The notes below the pieces were generated by a model. The model had not been told where the DNA came from. It ran no database searches and saw only the letters and a list, made by a program, of their open reading frames with translations. The position numbers and the translations under genes were made by a program. DNA of 15,298 nt from DATAWZ01 sp036266975 (GTDB taxonomy: Bacteria > Actinomycetota > Thermoleophilia > Solirubrobacterales > Solirubrobacteraceae), in the NCBI GenBank assembly GCA_036266975.1, contig DATAWZ010000245.1, forward strand, positions 1 through 15,298. Direction: 5' to 3'. Below are positions 1-7,169 of this stretch, in pieces; within the stretch, counting starts at the first letter, position 1, and every line of letters begins with the position of its first letter.

Positions 1-195
1 GTCGACGCCCCGGATACGGACCAGGTCGCCGGACTGAAGCTGCTGGGTGTCGGCGAAGACGGCCCGCAGAGTGCGCCCTCCGCCGCTGAACGCATTGCGC
101 ATCACACCGGTGAAGTCGCCGAGCATCAGGGCGAGGACCACGGCCAGCGTGATCAGACCGAGAATGCGATCATCAAAGTGCCGTCGCTGACTCAT
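1..195 (-). CDS. MCE family protein, N-terminal part only (cut by window edge)
   Basis: Only the first 65 codons lie in the window; the gene runs off the left edge. Reading leftward from the ATG at 195, the protein starts MSQRRHFDDR, followed by one hydrophobic helix (about residues 10-25). The start of an MCE (MlaD) domain follows from about residue 42, with the typical run in which a putative substrate-facing strand leads into 'SGDLVRIRGVD' (compare 'HDPVRIAGV' in the next gene upstream). MCE proteins are anchored by one N-terminal helix and form hexameric or tubular lipid conduits outside the membrane. The start overlaps the stop of the preceding MCE gene by 4 bases (ATGA), so translation is probably coupled. 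Family assignment rests on this short segment plus operon context. Confidence 0.85.
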   Translation of the reverse strand, partial: MSQRRHFDDRILGLITLAVVLALMLGDFTGVMRNAFSGGGRTLRAVFADTQQLQSGDLVRIRGVD

Positions 196-1535
196 CCTGA
201 GTGCTCCACCGCGATCGGGTAGGTCGTGTCCAGGTACTTGCACGGCGGCGGGTAGCCGTCGCGGGCCGTCAGCCCCGAGTTGTCGATGGCGCCCAGGGCC
301 CCGAGGCCGGGCGGCACGATGGTCAGGCGGAACGAGGCCGCCGGCCCGTTGGGCCCGGTTCCGATGCCACCGAAGCCGGTCATGCTGCGGAAGACGGCGC
401 CGAAGTTCTCGATGTTGCAGCCGTACGGCGCGATCTGGTTGAACATCGGCGTGAGGTTGGAGAGCCACTGCCCCAGCGGCGAGAGGACGGGCTGCAGGCT
501 GCTCGTGAGCTTCAGCGCCGCCGGGACCGCGGGCTTGGCCGCCGCGAGCAGCGACGTCGCCGCCCCGAGGTCCCCGTGGGTGTCGGCGAGCAGCGCCGTG
601 AGCGCGCGCAGTCCGCTGGGCGCGTACGGGAGCGTCCGCTGCGCCGAGTCGGCGAGCGCCTGCGCCGCCGAGAGCAGCTGTTCGCCCTCGCTCAGCCCGG
701 CGTTGGCGGCGCTCAGCGCGCCGGGTGCGGCGGCGAGCGTCGCGCGCACGGCGGTGCGCTGGTCGGCGAACGGCGTGAGCGCGCGCGCCCCGGGTGCGAA
801 CGTGTCGCTGATCGGCGTGCGCTCGGCGGCCAGCGCGGTGGTCATCCGGTCGAGCGACGGCAGCAGGCGGGCGGCTGCGCCCGGATGCGAGAGGATCGTC
901 TGGGCGAGCTGCTGGAAGGGCACCATGTCCCCCGCCGAGAGCTGGATCGCCTCGTTGAGCTGCTCGCCGCGCCCGAGCAGGCCGGTGCCGAGCTCGCGCA
1001 CCATCGTCCCGAGCGCGCCGCGCGTCTGCGCGTCGAAGGTGTCCAGCGCGTCGGGCAGGCCGTAGGTGAGCGCGGTCGCCGGCGCCTGGATGGTGCTCGC
1101 GTTGGCGAGCATGCGGCGGCCGTGGCCGGGGATCAGCTCGACGTAGCGCGCCCCGAGCAGCCCTTGAGCGCGCACCTCCGCGGCGGTCCCGACCGGCAAC
1201 TGCAGCCCCGGTTGGAGCTGAAGCTTCAGGCGCACCCGCCCATCCGAGGCCAGGCCCTTGCCGAGTACCTGTCCCACCCGCACGCCGGCGATCCGCACCG
1301 GGTCGTGCTCGAGCAGGTTGCCCGCATTCGGGATCGACACGTACACCGTCCGGTAGCTCACGAACGGGATCCCGTTGTAGGCGCTGATCGCCATCCAGAT
1401 CACGAAGCCGACCACGACGGTCACGGCCAGGCCCTTGACCAGTGAGCGCAGTGGCGGCTCGGTGTCGTGCCGGCGGGCGCGGCCGGGCGGCCGCGGGGGC
1501 AGGGGACGATCGCGGCTGGGAGCGGTGAGGGTCAT
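192..1535 (-). CDS. MCE family protein (mce operon lipid-transport subunit)
   Basis: This 447-residue protein has the usual length and plan of actinobacterial MCE proteins. A proline- and arginine-rich cytoplasmic tail (residues 1-30) is followed by one membrane helix (about 33-52) and an MCE/MlaD domain (about 62-137, including 'DPVRIAGVRVGQV' and 'QGLLGARYVELIPG'). A long, mostly helical alanine/leucine-rich region then forms the likely tunnel or needle part. Near the C-terminus is 'PYGCNIENFG', a cysteine-containing motif of a kind often found late in these proteins. By family knowledge it would work with YrbE permeases and an ATPase to move lipids across the envelope. The ATG overlaps the stop of the upstream MCE gene by 4 bases, and its own stop overlaps the next start in the same way. 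Which of MceA-F it corresponds to cannot be settled here. Confidence 0.93.
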   Translation of the reverse strand: MTLTAPSRDRPLPPRPPGRARRHDTEPPLRSLVKGLAVTVVVGFVIWMAISAYNGIPFVSYRTVYVSIPNAGNLLEHDPVRIAGVRVGQVLGKGLASDGRVRLKLQLQPGLQLPVGTAAEVRAQGLLGARYVELIPGHGRRMLANASTIQAPATALTYGLPDALDTFDAQTRGALGTMVRELGTGLLGRGEQLNEAIQLSAGDMVPFQQLAQTILSHPGAAARLLPSLDRMTTALAAERTPISDTFAPGARALTPFADQRTAVRATLAAAPGALSAANAGLSEGEQLLSAAQALADSAQRTLPYAPSGLRALTALLADTHGDLGAATSLLAAAKPAVPAALKLTSSLQPVLSPLGQWLSNLTPMFNQIAPYGCNIENFGAVFRSMTGFGGIGTGPNGPAASFRLTIVPPGLGALGAIDNSGLTARDGYPPPCKYLDTTYPIAVEHSG

Positions 1536-2935
1536 TTGCCAAGCAGGAAGTTCAGGAGCGGCTGAAGGAGCTGGCCAGACTGCGATCCGCTCGAGCCCTG
1601 GCCCGGGAGGGGAAGGCTCTGGGTGACCGTGTTGACGACGTTGCTGACGATCTGCTGCACGGTGCCGACCGCTCCCTGCGCCGGCGCGGGCGAAGCCGGG
1701 GTCGGCCGCGAGGCGCTCGGCGTCTGGGCGGCCGGTTGCGCGTGGGTATTCGACTCCGGCTGGTGCGCCTTCTGGGCGGACTGCTGCTGGGCGAGCATGC
1801 GGTCGACCAGGCTCTCGAGCACGTCCGCGGTCATCGACGCCTCACCGCGGAACACGTGCGAGAGCCCGTCGCGGAACTGGATCGCGCGCGACCAGTTGTC
1901 GACGACCGCGAGGATGTTGTCGACGCTGTGGTTGAGGATCCCGCTGATCGGCGTCAGCGCCGTGCTGAACGTCGACAGGGAGGCGACGACCGGGTTGGCC
2001 TGGGCGAGCACCGGCGTCGCGCCGTCGGCGAGCTGCGTGACGGCGGGCGCCACCTCGGTCGCGGCGTTGAAGGTCGGGGTCGCGGCCCGCGTGAACGGCG
2101 CGACCTGGTCGAGCGCCGCGGTCAGCGGCGGGGCCGAGTCGGTGATCTCCCGGGCCGCCGGGCCGAGGGGCACCGTCGCCGACTGCAGCCGGCCGAGGAA
2201 GGTGTGGAGCGAAGCGAGCGTGGCGGGAGCCCGCTCGAGCGTCTGGGAGAGGTCGGCGCGGCGCGCGGCGACGCTCACCGACGCCTGGCCGACGCTGTCG
2301 ATCAGGCCCTCGAGCTGCGTGCGTCGGGCGGCCACGCTGCCGACGAACTGGTCGCTGGTCGTCACGAGGTTCGCGAGGGTGTGGTTGTCGCTGACCAGCT
2401 GGCCGAGCAGCGCCTGGGCGTCAGTGAGCGTGTGCGGGAGCTGCGCGAGGATCTCGCTGAAGTCCGCCCGGCGACCGGTGAACGCCGCGCCGGCCTCGTC
2501 GATCAGGATGGCCAGCCGCGCACGCGTGTCGGGGTCGAGCACGTCGAGCACCTGGTCGAGGTCGGTCGAGACGCTGACGTTCGACGCGGGGATCGTGTAC
2601 CCGGAGGGCGCCGGGTCGGCGAGATCGCCGCGGGTGAGCTCGGCCTCCTCCTGTCCGAGGAAGTTGACCGCCGCGATCGCCACCGAGGCGTTGCGGCCGA
2701 CCGGTGCCTGCGAGTGGTTGATGTGCAGCTCGGCGATCACCTGGTCGTTGGGGGCGAGGTCCAGCGACACGGTCCCCGCAGGGACGCCGCCGATCATCAC
2801 CGGCGATTGCGGGCGCAGGCCGTCGGCGTCTGCGAGCCGCACGCGGATGACATAGGAGCTGCCGCCGCTCAGGGCCACGGCGAGGACGACCGCGATTCCC
2901 GCGCCGGCGAGCAGGAAGCCGACCAGGCGCCTCAT
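1532..2935 (-). CDS. MCE family protein with proline/alanine-rich C-terminal tail
   Basis: This 467-residue MCE protein starts at the ATG at 2935 (MRRLVGFLLAG), which overlaps the upstream stop by 4 bases. The frame stays open to 3040, but that would add 35 arginine-rich residues inside the upstream gene, so it was rejected. A helix at residues 4-21 anchors the protein. The MCE domain spans about 26-103 ('PQSPVMIGGVPAGTV', 'VNFLGQEEAELTRG'), followed by a long helical region. From about residue 385 comes a low-complexity Q/P/A/S/T-rich linker. The protein then ends in a short segment (about 420-467) with two hydrophobic patches around a Gly/Ser stretch, finishing 'LLQPLLNFLLGK'. Such tails vary widely between MCE paralogues and may contact the wall, the outer lipid layer or partner subunits. 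Function is inferred from family and operon only. Confidence 0.92.
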   Translation of the reverse strand: MRRLVGFLLAGAGIAVVLAVALSGGSSYVIRVRLADADGLRPQSPVMIGGVPAGTVSLDLAPNDQVIAELHINHSQAPVGRNASVAIAAVNFLGQEEAELTRGDLADPAPSGYTIPASNVSVSTDLDQVLDVLDPDTRARLAILIDEAGAAFTGRRADFSEILAQLPHTLTDAQALLGQLVSDNHTLANLVTTSDQFVGSVAARRTQLEGLIDSVGQASVSVAARRADLSQTLERAPATLASLHTFLGRLQSATVPLGPAAREITDSAPPLTAALDQVAPFTRAATPTFNAATEVAPAVTQLADGATPVLAQANPVVASLSTFSTALTPISGILNHSVDNILAVVDNWSRAIQFRDGLSHVFRGEASMTADVLESLVDRMLAQQQSAQKAHQPESNTHAQPAAQTPSASRPTPASPAPAQGAVGTVQQIVSNVVNTVTQSLPLPGQGSSGSQSGQLLQPLLNFLLGK

Positions 2936-4320
2936 CCGGCACCGCCCAAGCTGGACAGCCCCGGGATCTGCTCGAGCAGGTTGTAGGGCTTGGACTCGGG
3001 GTCGTCGGCGGGGTTGAGCGCGTTCGGACCGGCGCCACACTGCGGCAGGAACCAGGGCTGCCCGGCGTCGTAGCCCGGCGGCCGCGGGAAGCCGTACTCC
3101 AGGCCAGGGAACGCCGCGGCGGCTTGGGCCGACGTCTCGGTCTCGGTGTTGCTCGCCGCGGGCAGCAGGCTCTCGACGTTCGCCTGGCCGTAGCGGTCCT
3201 TGCCGTCGGTGTAGGAGAGCCAGTCGCCCCAGTTGGTGAAGAACGCGATGATGTCCGGGGTGTAGGGCCGGATGCAGTCGAGCTCGTTGATCGCCTGCTT
3301 GCCGATCGAGCCGAGCTCGGGCATCAGCGATGTCGCCTTCACGAGCAACGGGTTCACCTGCGCCGTCGCGCTGCGCGCGGTGGCCAGCGTGGAGATCGCG
3401 TTCGGACCGACCTGGGTCAGCGTCTCGAGCAGGTTGTCGAGCGGCGGCGCGAGCAACCGCGCCTGCGCGACGCCGGGGGCGAGGTGCCCGAGCAGGCTCC
3501 CGGCGGCGGTCAGGGTCCGGTCTGCGTGCCCGAGAGTCATGCGCGCGTCGATCAGGGTCGCGGGCGTCGCGCTGAGCGTGCTCTGCAGGGCGCTGGCCTG
3601 GCTGGCGACCGCCCCGAACGTCGCCGCCGCGCCGGAGATCAGCTGTCCCACGCCGGGCTCGGCCGTCTGCACGGCGCCGACCACGTGGTCGCTGGAGATG
3701 ACGAGGGCGTTGAGTGCCGCCTCGTTCGCGTCGAGGTCCTGCAGGACGTCGCTCGCCTGGGTCAGCGCCGGCGGCGCCTGTCCGATCGCGGCGCGCAGGT
3801 CCGGCTCGGCGACGTGCAGTGCCACTCCGGCACGGTCAAGGAACGCCTTCAGGTCGCCTCGCACCGCCGGGGTGAACGTGCCGAGCAGCTGATCGAACTC
3901 CACCGGCACGCTGAAGTCCGCTGCCGGCAGCGTCTGACCCTCGGCGAGCGGCTGCGCGTTGGCGGGCCCGCGCGTCAGCTCGAGGTAGCGGTTGTCGTAG
4001 GAGATCGTGCCGCCCCAGTGAAGCGCGAACCGCGTTCCGCTTGGCAGCGGCCATTCGGTGCCATCGATCCCCAGTTCGATGCGCACCGCGCGGCCGCGAT
4101 CGACGGGCTCGATCGAGTCGATCTGGCCGACGTTCTGGCCTGCGGCGCGGATGTCCTGGCCGGCGATCGCGTCGGTGGCGTCGGGCACGGTCACGAACAA
4201 CCGGTGCGGCGGGCCGCTCGAGGAGGTGGCGAGGATCAGGGCGACGAGCGCGATTGCCACCACTGCGGCCGTGAGGAGCAGGCGGGGAAGTCCGCCGTCG
4301 GCTGTCGAGCCGGCGGGCAC
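2932..4320 (-). CDS. MCE family protein (first MCE gene of the operon)
   Basis: From the chosen start this is a 462-residue MCE protein with a helix at 11-31, an MCE domain at about 41-118 ('GQDIRAAGQNVGQI', 'YDNRYLELTRGPA'), a helical region, and a C-terminal part with 'CIRPYTPDIIAFFTNWGDW' and a final cysteine-bearing segment. I prefer the GTG at 4320. It lies 10 bases after a good ribosome-binding sequence (GGGAGG, complement of 4331-4336). The 38 codons upstream of it (back to an in-frame ATG at 4434) also have about 15 A/T-ending codons, far more than the rest of the gene, and so look non-coding. If the ATG at 4434 is used instead, the protein is 500 residues with a basic, Gly-rich cytoplasmic tail. 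It lies directly after the YrbE genes, the usual place of MceA-like subunits. Confidence 0.9.
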   Translation of the reverse strand: MPAGSTADGGLPRLLLTAAVVAIALVALILATSSSGPPHRLFVTVPDATDAIAGQDIRAAGQNVGQIDSIEPVDRGRAVRIELGIDGTEWPLPSGTRFALHWGGTISYDNRYLELTRGPANAQPLAEGQTLPAADFSVPVEFDQLLGTFTPAVRGDLKAFLDRAGVALHVAEPDLRAAIGQAPPALTQASDVLQDLDANEAALNALVISSDHVVGAVQTAEPGVGQLISGAAATFGAVASQASALQSTLSATPATLIDARMTLGHADRTLTAAGSLLGHLAPGVAQARLLAPPLDNLLETLTQVGPNAISTLATARSATAQVNPLLVKATSLMPELGSIGKQAINELDCIRPYTPDIIAFFTNWGDWLSYTDGKDRYGQANVESLLPAASNTETETSAQAAAAFPGLEYGFPRPPGYDAGQPWFLPQCGAGPNALNPADDPESKPYNLLEQIPGLSSLGGAG

Positions 4321-4330
4321 GCTAGTGGCA

Positions 4331-4336
4331 CCTCCC
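4331..4336 (-). promoter_or_regulatory. Ribosome-binding site supporting the GTG start at 4320
   Basis: The minus strand reads GGGAGG here, 10 bases before the GTG at 4320. The alternative ATG at 4434 has only a weak GAG-like sequence in front of it. This site, with the drop in GC at third codon positions upstream of 4320, decides the start of the first MCE gene. The 10-base spacing is slightly long, so the choice is probable, not certain. Confidence 0.55.
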
Positions 4337-4387
4337 GCAAATCCGCTCCCGCTTCGCGGCTGCAAATCTTCGCCTGGCGGCGTCCTC

Positions 4388-4420
4388 GGGAGCCGAAATA
4401 GCGCTGCTGTTCCGGCTCCC
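4388..4420 (-). repeat. Inverted repeat in the leader of the first MCE gene
   Basis: GGGAGCCG at 4388-4395 and CGGCTCCC at 4413-4420 are perfect 8-base inverted arms around a 17-base loop. If the MCE gene starts at GTG 4320, this hairpin lies in the untranslated stretch after the YrbE stop (4483). It could then act as an intra-operon processing or attenuation element. If translation starts at 4434 it is coding. No U-tract follows, so it is not a standard terminator, and hairpins of this size are common in GC-rich DNA. Confidence 0.3.
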
Positions 4421-4482
4421 TGCGTCCTGGCCATGCTCGATTTTCGCTCGCGAATCGACGACCGGATTTACCGCAGGCACCA

Positions 4483-5310
4483 CTAGCCGCCGATCGACAT
4501 ATGCAGGTTCACGCCGTAGAACAGCACCACGAAGAAGCCGGTGTAGAGGTGGACGAGCACGAGGTTGACGACGAGCGATCGCGCGACCGAGTCCCCGACC
4601 GCCGCCGACGAGCCGGCCGTGCGCAGGCCGTAGAAGCAGGCCACGACCGCCACGCTCAGCGCCAGCACCGCCTGCCCGACGAAGACCAGGAACTGGTCGG
4701 ACAGACCCTGCGCCCCCCAGAACAGCTGCAGAAATCCCTGGCCGGAGATGCCGTGCAGGACCACCACACCGAGCAGATAGTTGCCGGCGAGCTCGCCGAC
4801 GAGCGACACCGCACAGCCGATCGGCAGGAAGATCGCGACCGCGAGGATCCGGGTGCCGACGACGTAGCGCAGGGGATCGACGCCGTTGGATTCGTACGCG
4901 TCGAGCTCCTCGTTGATCTTCATGGCACCGATCTCGGCCACGAAGCCGCAGCAGACCTTCGACGCGAACACGTAGCCGAACATCAACGGCGCGCCGACGC
5001 GCAGGTCGGCGAACGCCACGGGCACCCCGGCGAAGTCCGAGGCGCCGATCGAGCGCAGGAAGAAGAACGCGAAGCTCATGATCGAACAGCCGAAGAAGGC
5101 GTTCATCACGAACATCAGCGGCGTCGTGCCCCGCACGAGAATCGCCGCCTGGCGCAGGATCTCGGCGGTGTAGCGCGGCGTCCTGACGAGCGCCGCGATC
5201 GACTGGCCGGTGAAACGGGTCAGCTCGCCCGCCTCGCGGAGCAGGGCCTCGATTCGCGTCTCTCGCCGCGCCGGCGTCAGCGGTGCAAGCTCGGTGGTCG
5301 CGGCTTCCAC
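4483..5310 (-). CDS. YrbE/MlaE-family ABC permease (second permease of the mce operon)
   Basis: This 275-residue integral membrane protein has an amphipathic N-terminal region and about five to six hydrophobic segments, typical of MlaE/YrbE. The cytoplasmic coupling segment that contacts the ATPase is clear: EIGAMKINEELDAYESNGVD at about residues 126-145, then 'LRYVVGTRILA'. YrbE proteins usually come in pairs (A and B) that form the heterodimeric membrane core of the MCE transporter, with MCE proteins stacked outside and the ATPase inside. The gene starts with GTG at 5310, one base after the stop of the other permease, so the two are almost certainly co-translated. The stop is TAG at 4483-4485. 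It corresponds to the YrbE-B position, being the second permease and next to the MCE genes. Confidence 0.95.
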   Translation of the reverse strand: MEAATTELAPLTPARRETRIEALLREAGELTRFTGQSIAALVRTPRYTAEILRQAAILVRGTTPLMFVMNAFFGCSIMSFAFFFLRSIGASDFAGVPVAFADLRVGAPLMFGYVFASKVCCGFVAEIGAMKINEELDAYESNGVDPLRYVVGTRILAVAIFLPIGCAVSLVGELAGNYLLGVVVLHGISGQGFLQLFWGAQGLSDQFLVFVGQAVLALSVAVVACFYGLRTAGSSAAVGDSVARSLVVNLVLVHLYTGFFVVLFYGVNLHMSIGG

Positions 5311-5311
5311 G

Positions 5312-6190
5312 TCAACCGCGCAGAATCGCCGTCTGCGGGAACGCCGTCAGGTAGGCGAGGTTGAACAGCGTGTTGATCAGCCAGACGCCGAAGAAGGTGA
5401 TGACCACGGTCTGGTTGACCGCGCGCCCGACGCCCTCAGCCCCCGGCTGGCTCGTCAGTCCCTTGTGCGTGGCGACGACGCCGACGAAGAAGCCGATGAT
5501 CGTGTACTTGATCAGGGCGGAGTAGAGATCGAGCGGGATGATGTCGCCGATCAGGCTGTCGCGCCACACCGACGGCGGCAGGCCCAGGTGGCCCGGCGCG
5601 ATCGCGTAGTTGACGCCGGTGACGATCGTCGTTGCGAGCATCCCGAGCACCGGCGCGGCGATCGTCGTCGCGAACACGCGCGGCACGACGAGGGTGCGAA
5701 AGCGATCGACGCCGAGCACGGCGAGGGCGTCGAGCTCCTCGCGGATCTTGCGCGCCCCGAGATCGGCGGTGATCGCACTGCCGGCGACCCCGGCGAACAC
5801 CATGCCGGTGACCCAGACGCACACCTCGCGGGTGAACGCGATCCACATCCCGCCGGCCTGACGGTCCGTCGCGCCGAGCTCGTGCAGCAGGTTGCCGAAC
5901 ACGAGGATCGACAGCGCGACGATGAACACCGACACCGAGATCGCGAGCGGGATCAGGCAGCGGCGGCACGCCTTCGAGGTCTCGACGACCCCCTCGCGGA
6001 ACCAGGAGTAGGGCGGCCGCACCATCACGGTCACGCTGCGTACGGCGAGCGCCCCCATCTCGCCGGCGGAGCGCAGGCTGGCGAAGGTGCCCGATGCGAG
6101 CAGCAGCTCCGACGCAGTCACGCGCCGGTTCAGCGCACGCTCCGGTGTGGCACCGCCGCCGACCGGCGCGGCCCCTGTCCTCCCTTCCAT
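5312..6190 (-). CDS. YrbE/MlaE-family ABC permease (first permease of the mce operon)
   Basis: This 292-residue permease has an N-terminal, glycine-rich cytoplasmic extension of about 25 residues and an amphipathic helix region. Five or so membrane helices follow (for example around 80-100, 120-142, 168-195 and 225-245). The conserved coupling segment is DLGARKIREELDALAVLGVD at about 143-162, leading into 'RTLVVPRVFA'. The acidic residue before LGA is Asp here; Glu is more usual and is present in the partner permease. The ATG at 6190 is preferred because AGAAG sits 6 bases before it; a TTG two codons earlier (6196) is an alternative. It occupies the YrbE-A position. By family knowledge the two permeases and the upstream ATPase form the energised core of the lipid transporter. 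Confidence 0.95.
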   Translation of the reverse strand: MEGRTGAAPVGGGATPERALNRRVTASELLLASGTFASLRSAGEMGALAVRSVTVMVRPPYSWFREGVVETSKACRRCLIPLAISVSVFIVALSILVFGNLLHELGATDRQAGGMWIAFTREVCVWVTGMVFAGVAGSAITADLGARKIREELDALAVLGVDRFRTLVVPRVFATTIAAPVLGMLATTIVTGVNYAIAPGHLGLPPSVWRDSLIGDIIPLDLYSALIKYTIIGFFVGVVATHKGLTSQPGAEGVGRAVNQTVVITFFGVWLINTLFNLAYLTAFPQTAILRG

Positions 6191-6225
6191 GGGCAACTTC
6201 TAGACACTGGCCGCAGCCAAGTCAT

Positions 6226-6260
6226 CACCCGAACAGGGGGATGGCGCGCGCGATCGGGTG
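6226..6260. repeat. Short inverted repeat between the LuxR-type gene and the first permease
   Basis: CACCCGA at 6226-6232 and TCGGGTG at 6254-6260 form 7-base inverted arms separated by 21 bases, in the only sizeable gap (6191-6262, 72 bases) between operon genes from tetR to the permeases. It could be a weak hairpin that adjusts expression of the transport genes, or a binding site for the LuxR-type regulator. The arms are short for such GC-rich DNA, so chance is possible. Confidence 0.25.
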
Positions 6261-6262
6261 GT

Positions 6263-7165
6263 TCAGTCCGCCGGGGCCTGCGTGAGCCGCAGATAGCGCG
6301 AAACGGCCTCGGCGCGGTTCGACGCGTTGAGCTTGCGCAGCAGGCGGGCGACGTGCGTCTTGACGGTCTCCGGCGAAAGGAACAACTGCTCGGCGATCTC
6401 GCGGTTCGAGCGGCCCTCGGCGAGCAGCGCGGAGATCACCATCTCGCGCTCACTGAGCAGCTCGCGCAGCTGACCCTGCGGCAGCGGCCCGGAGTGAATC
6501 GCGTCGACGGGCAGGAACGCCGAGCGGTGGCGGCTCCCGGCGGGGAGGCTGACCGGCGCCTCGAGCACCTCGGCCATCAGCGCCTGCGCCGAGCCGGCGA
6601 GGTGACGCAGCTCGTGCGAGAGCTCGGCGACGCGGGCGCGCAGGACGACGTGCTCGAGGGTGACCGCGAGCATCGCGCCGAACGCGTCGACGGCCGCGTG
6701 GTCGAGGTCGTCGACCGCCGGATCGGGGCGATCGAGCGCCAGCAGCGCGAGCGCTCGGGAGTCAGGCGCCACGACGCCGAGGCTGTGGTGGTCCAGGGCG
6801 AGTGCGGTGGCCACGACGCTGGCGAGGCCCGTCCGCGTCCGGCCGGCACTGCGTTCGGGCCGACGGACGAGCTCGGCCTCCACGGTCCCCGCGGTGAGTG
6901 GGATCGGCTGGGCGAGGGCGCGGCGGCGCAGCTGGTCGCTGGCCTCGTCGCCGAGCGCGTCGCTTTCGGCCGCGATCAGCTCGCCGTCGCCGATCGAGAG
7001 CACGACCGCACGGCGGAAGCCGCATGTGGTGCGGGCCGCGTCGGCTGCCCGCGCGAGCAGCGTGGCGACACTCGTGTAGCCGAGCAGCTGCCGCTGAACC
7101 GCGGTGAGCTCTGTGATCCGTCCGACGTGCGCGCGCAGGCGATCCTCGGTCGCCCCCGGCCACAT
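6263..7165 (-). CDS. LuxR-family transcriptional regulator with GAF-like sensor region
   Basis: This 300-residue protein has a C-terminal LuxR/GerE helix-turn-helix at about residues 237-294. Its signature residues are clear: 'LSEREMVISALLAEGRSNREIAEQL', then 'SPETVKTHVARLLRKL'. The region from about 31 to 185 alternates hydrophobic strands and helices ('AARTTCGFRRAVVLSIGDGELIA', 'ALALDHHSLGVVAP', 'DAFGAMLAVTLEHVVL') in the manner of a GAF domain, so it probably senses a small ligand; no receiver domain is seen. A helical linker (about 187-215) joins the two parts. The ATG at 7165 lies 4 bases after the stop of the ABC ATPase gene, so it is part of the same transcript. A regulator between the ATPase and permease genes suggests ligand-responsive control of this locus or of related genes elsewhere. 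Confidence 0.9.
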   Translation of the reverse strand: MWPGATEDRLRAHVGRITELTAVQRQLLGYTSVATLLARAADAARTTCGFRRAVVLSIGDGELIAAESDALGDEASDQLRRRALAQPIPLTAGTVEAELVRRPERSAGRTRTGLASVVATALALDHHSLGVVAPDSRALALLALDRPDPAVDDLDHAAVDAFGAMLAVTLEHVVLRARVAELSHELRHLAGSAQALMAEVLEAPVSLPAGSRHRSAFLPVDAIHSGPLPQGQLRELLSEREMVISALLAEGRSNREIAEQLFLSPETVKTHVARLLRKLNASNRAEAVSRYLRLTQAPAD

Positions 7166-7169
7166 GGGC

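Noticed and set aside
2936..3040. N-terminal extension of the second MCE protein by 35 residues
   Set aside because: It is entirely inside the upstream MCE gene and arginine-rich; the ATG at 2935 gives the usual 4-base overlap and places the membrane helix at the N-terminus.
4388..4420. Rho-independent terminator
   Set aside because: The hairpin has a 17-base loop and no T-run follows on either strand.
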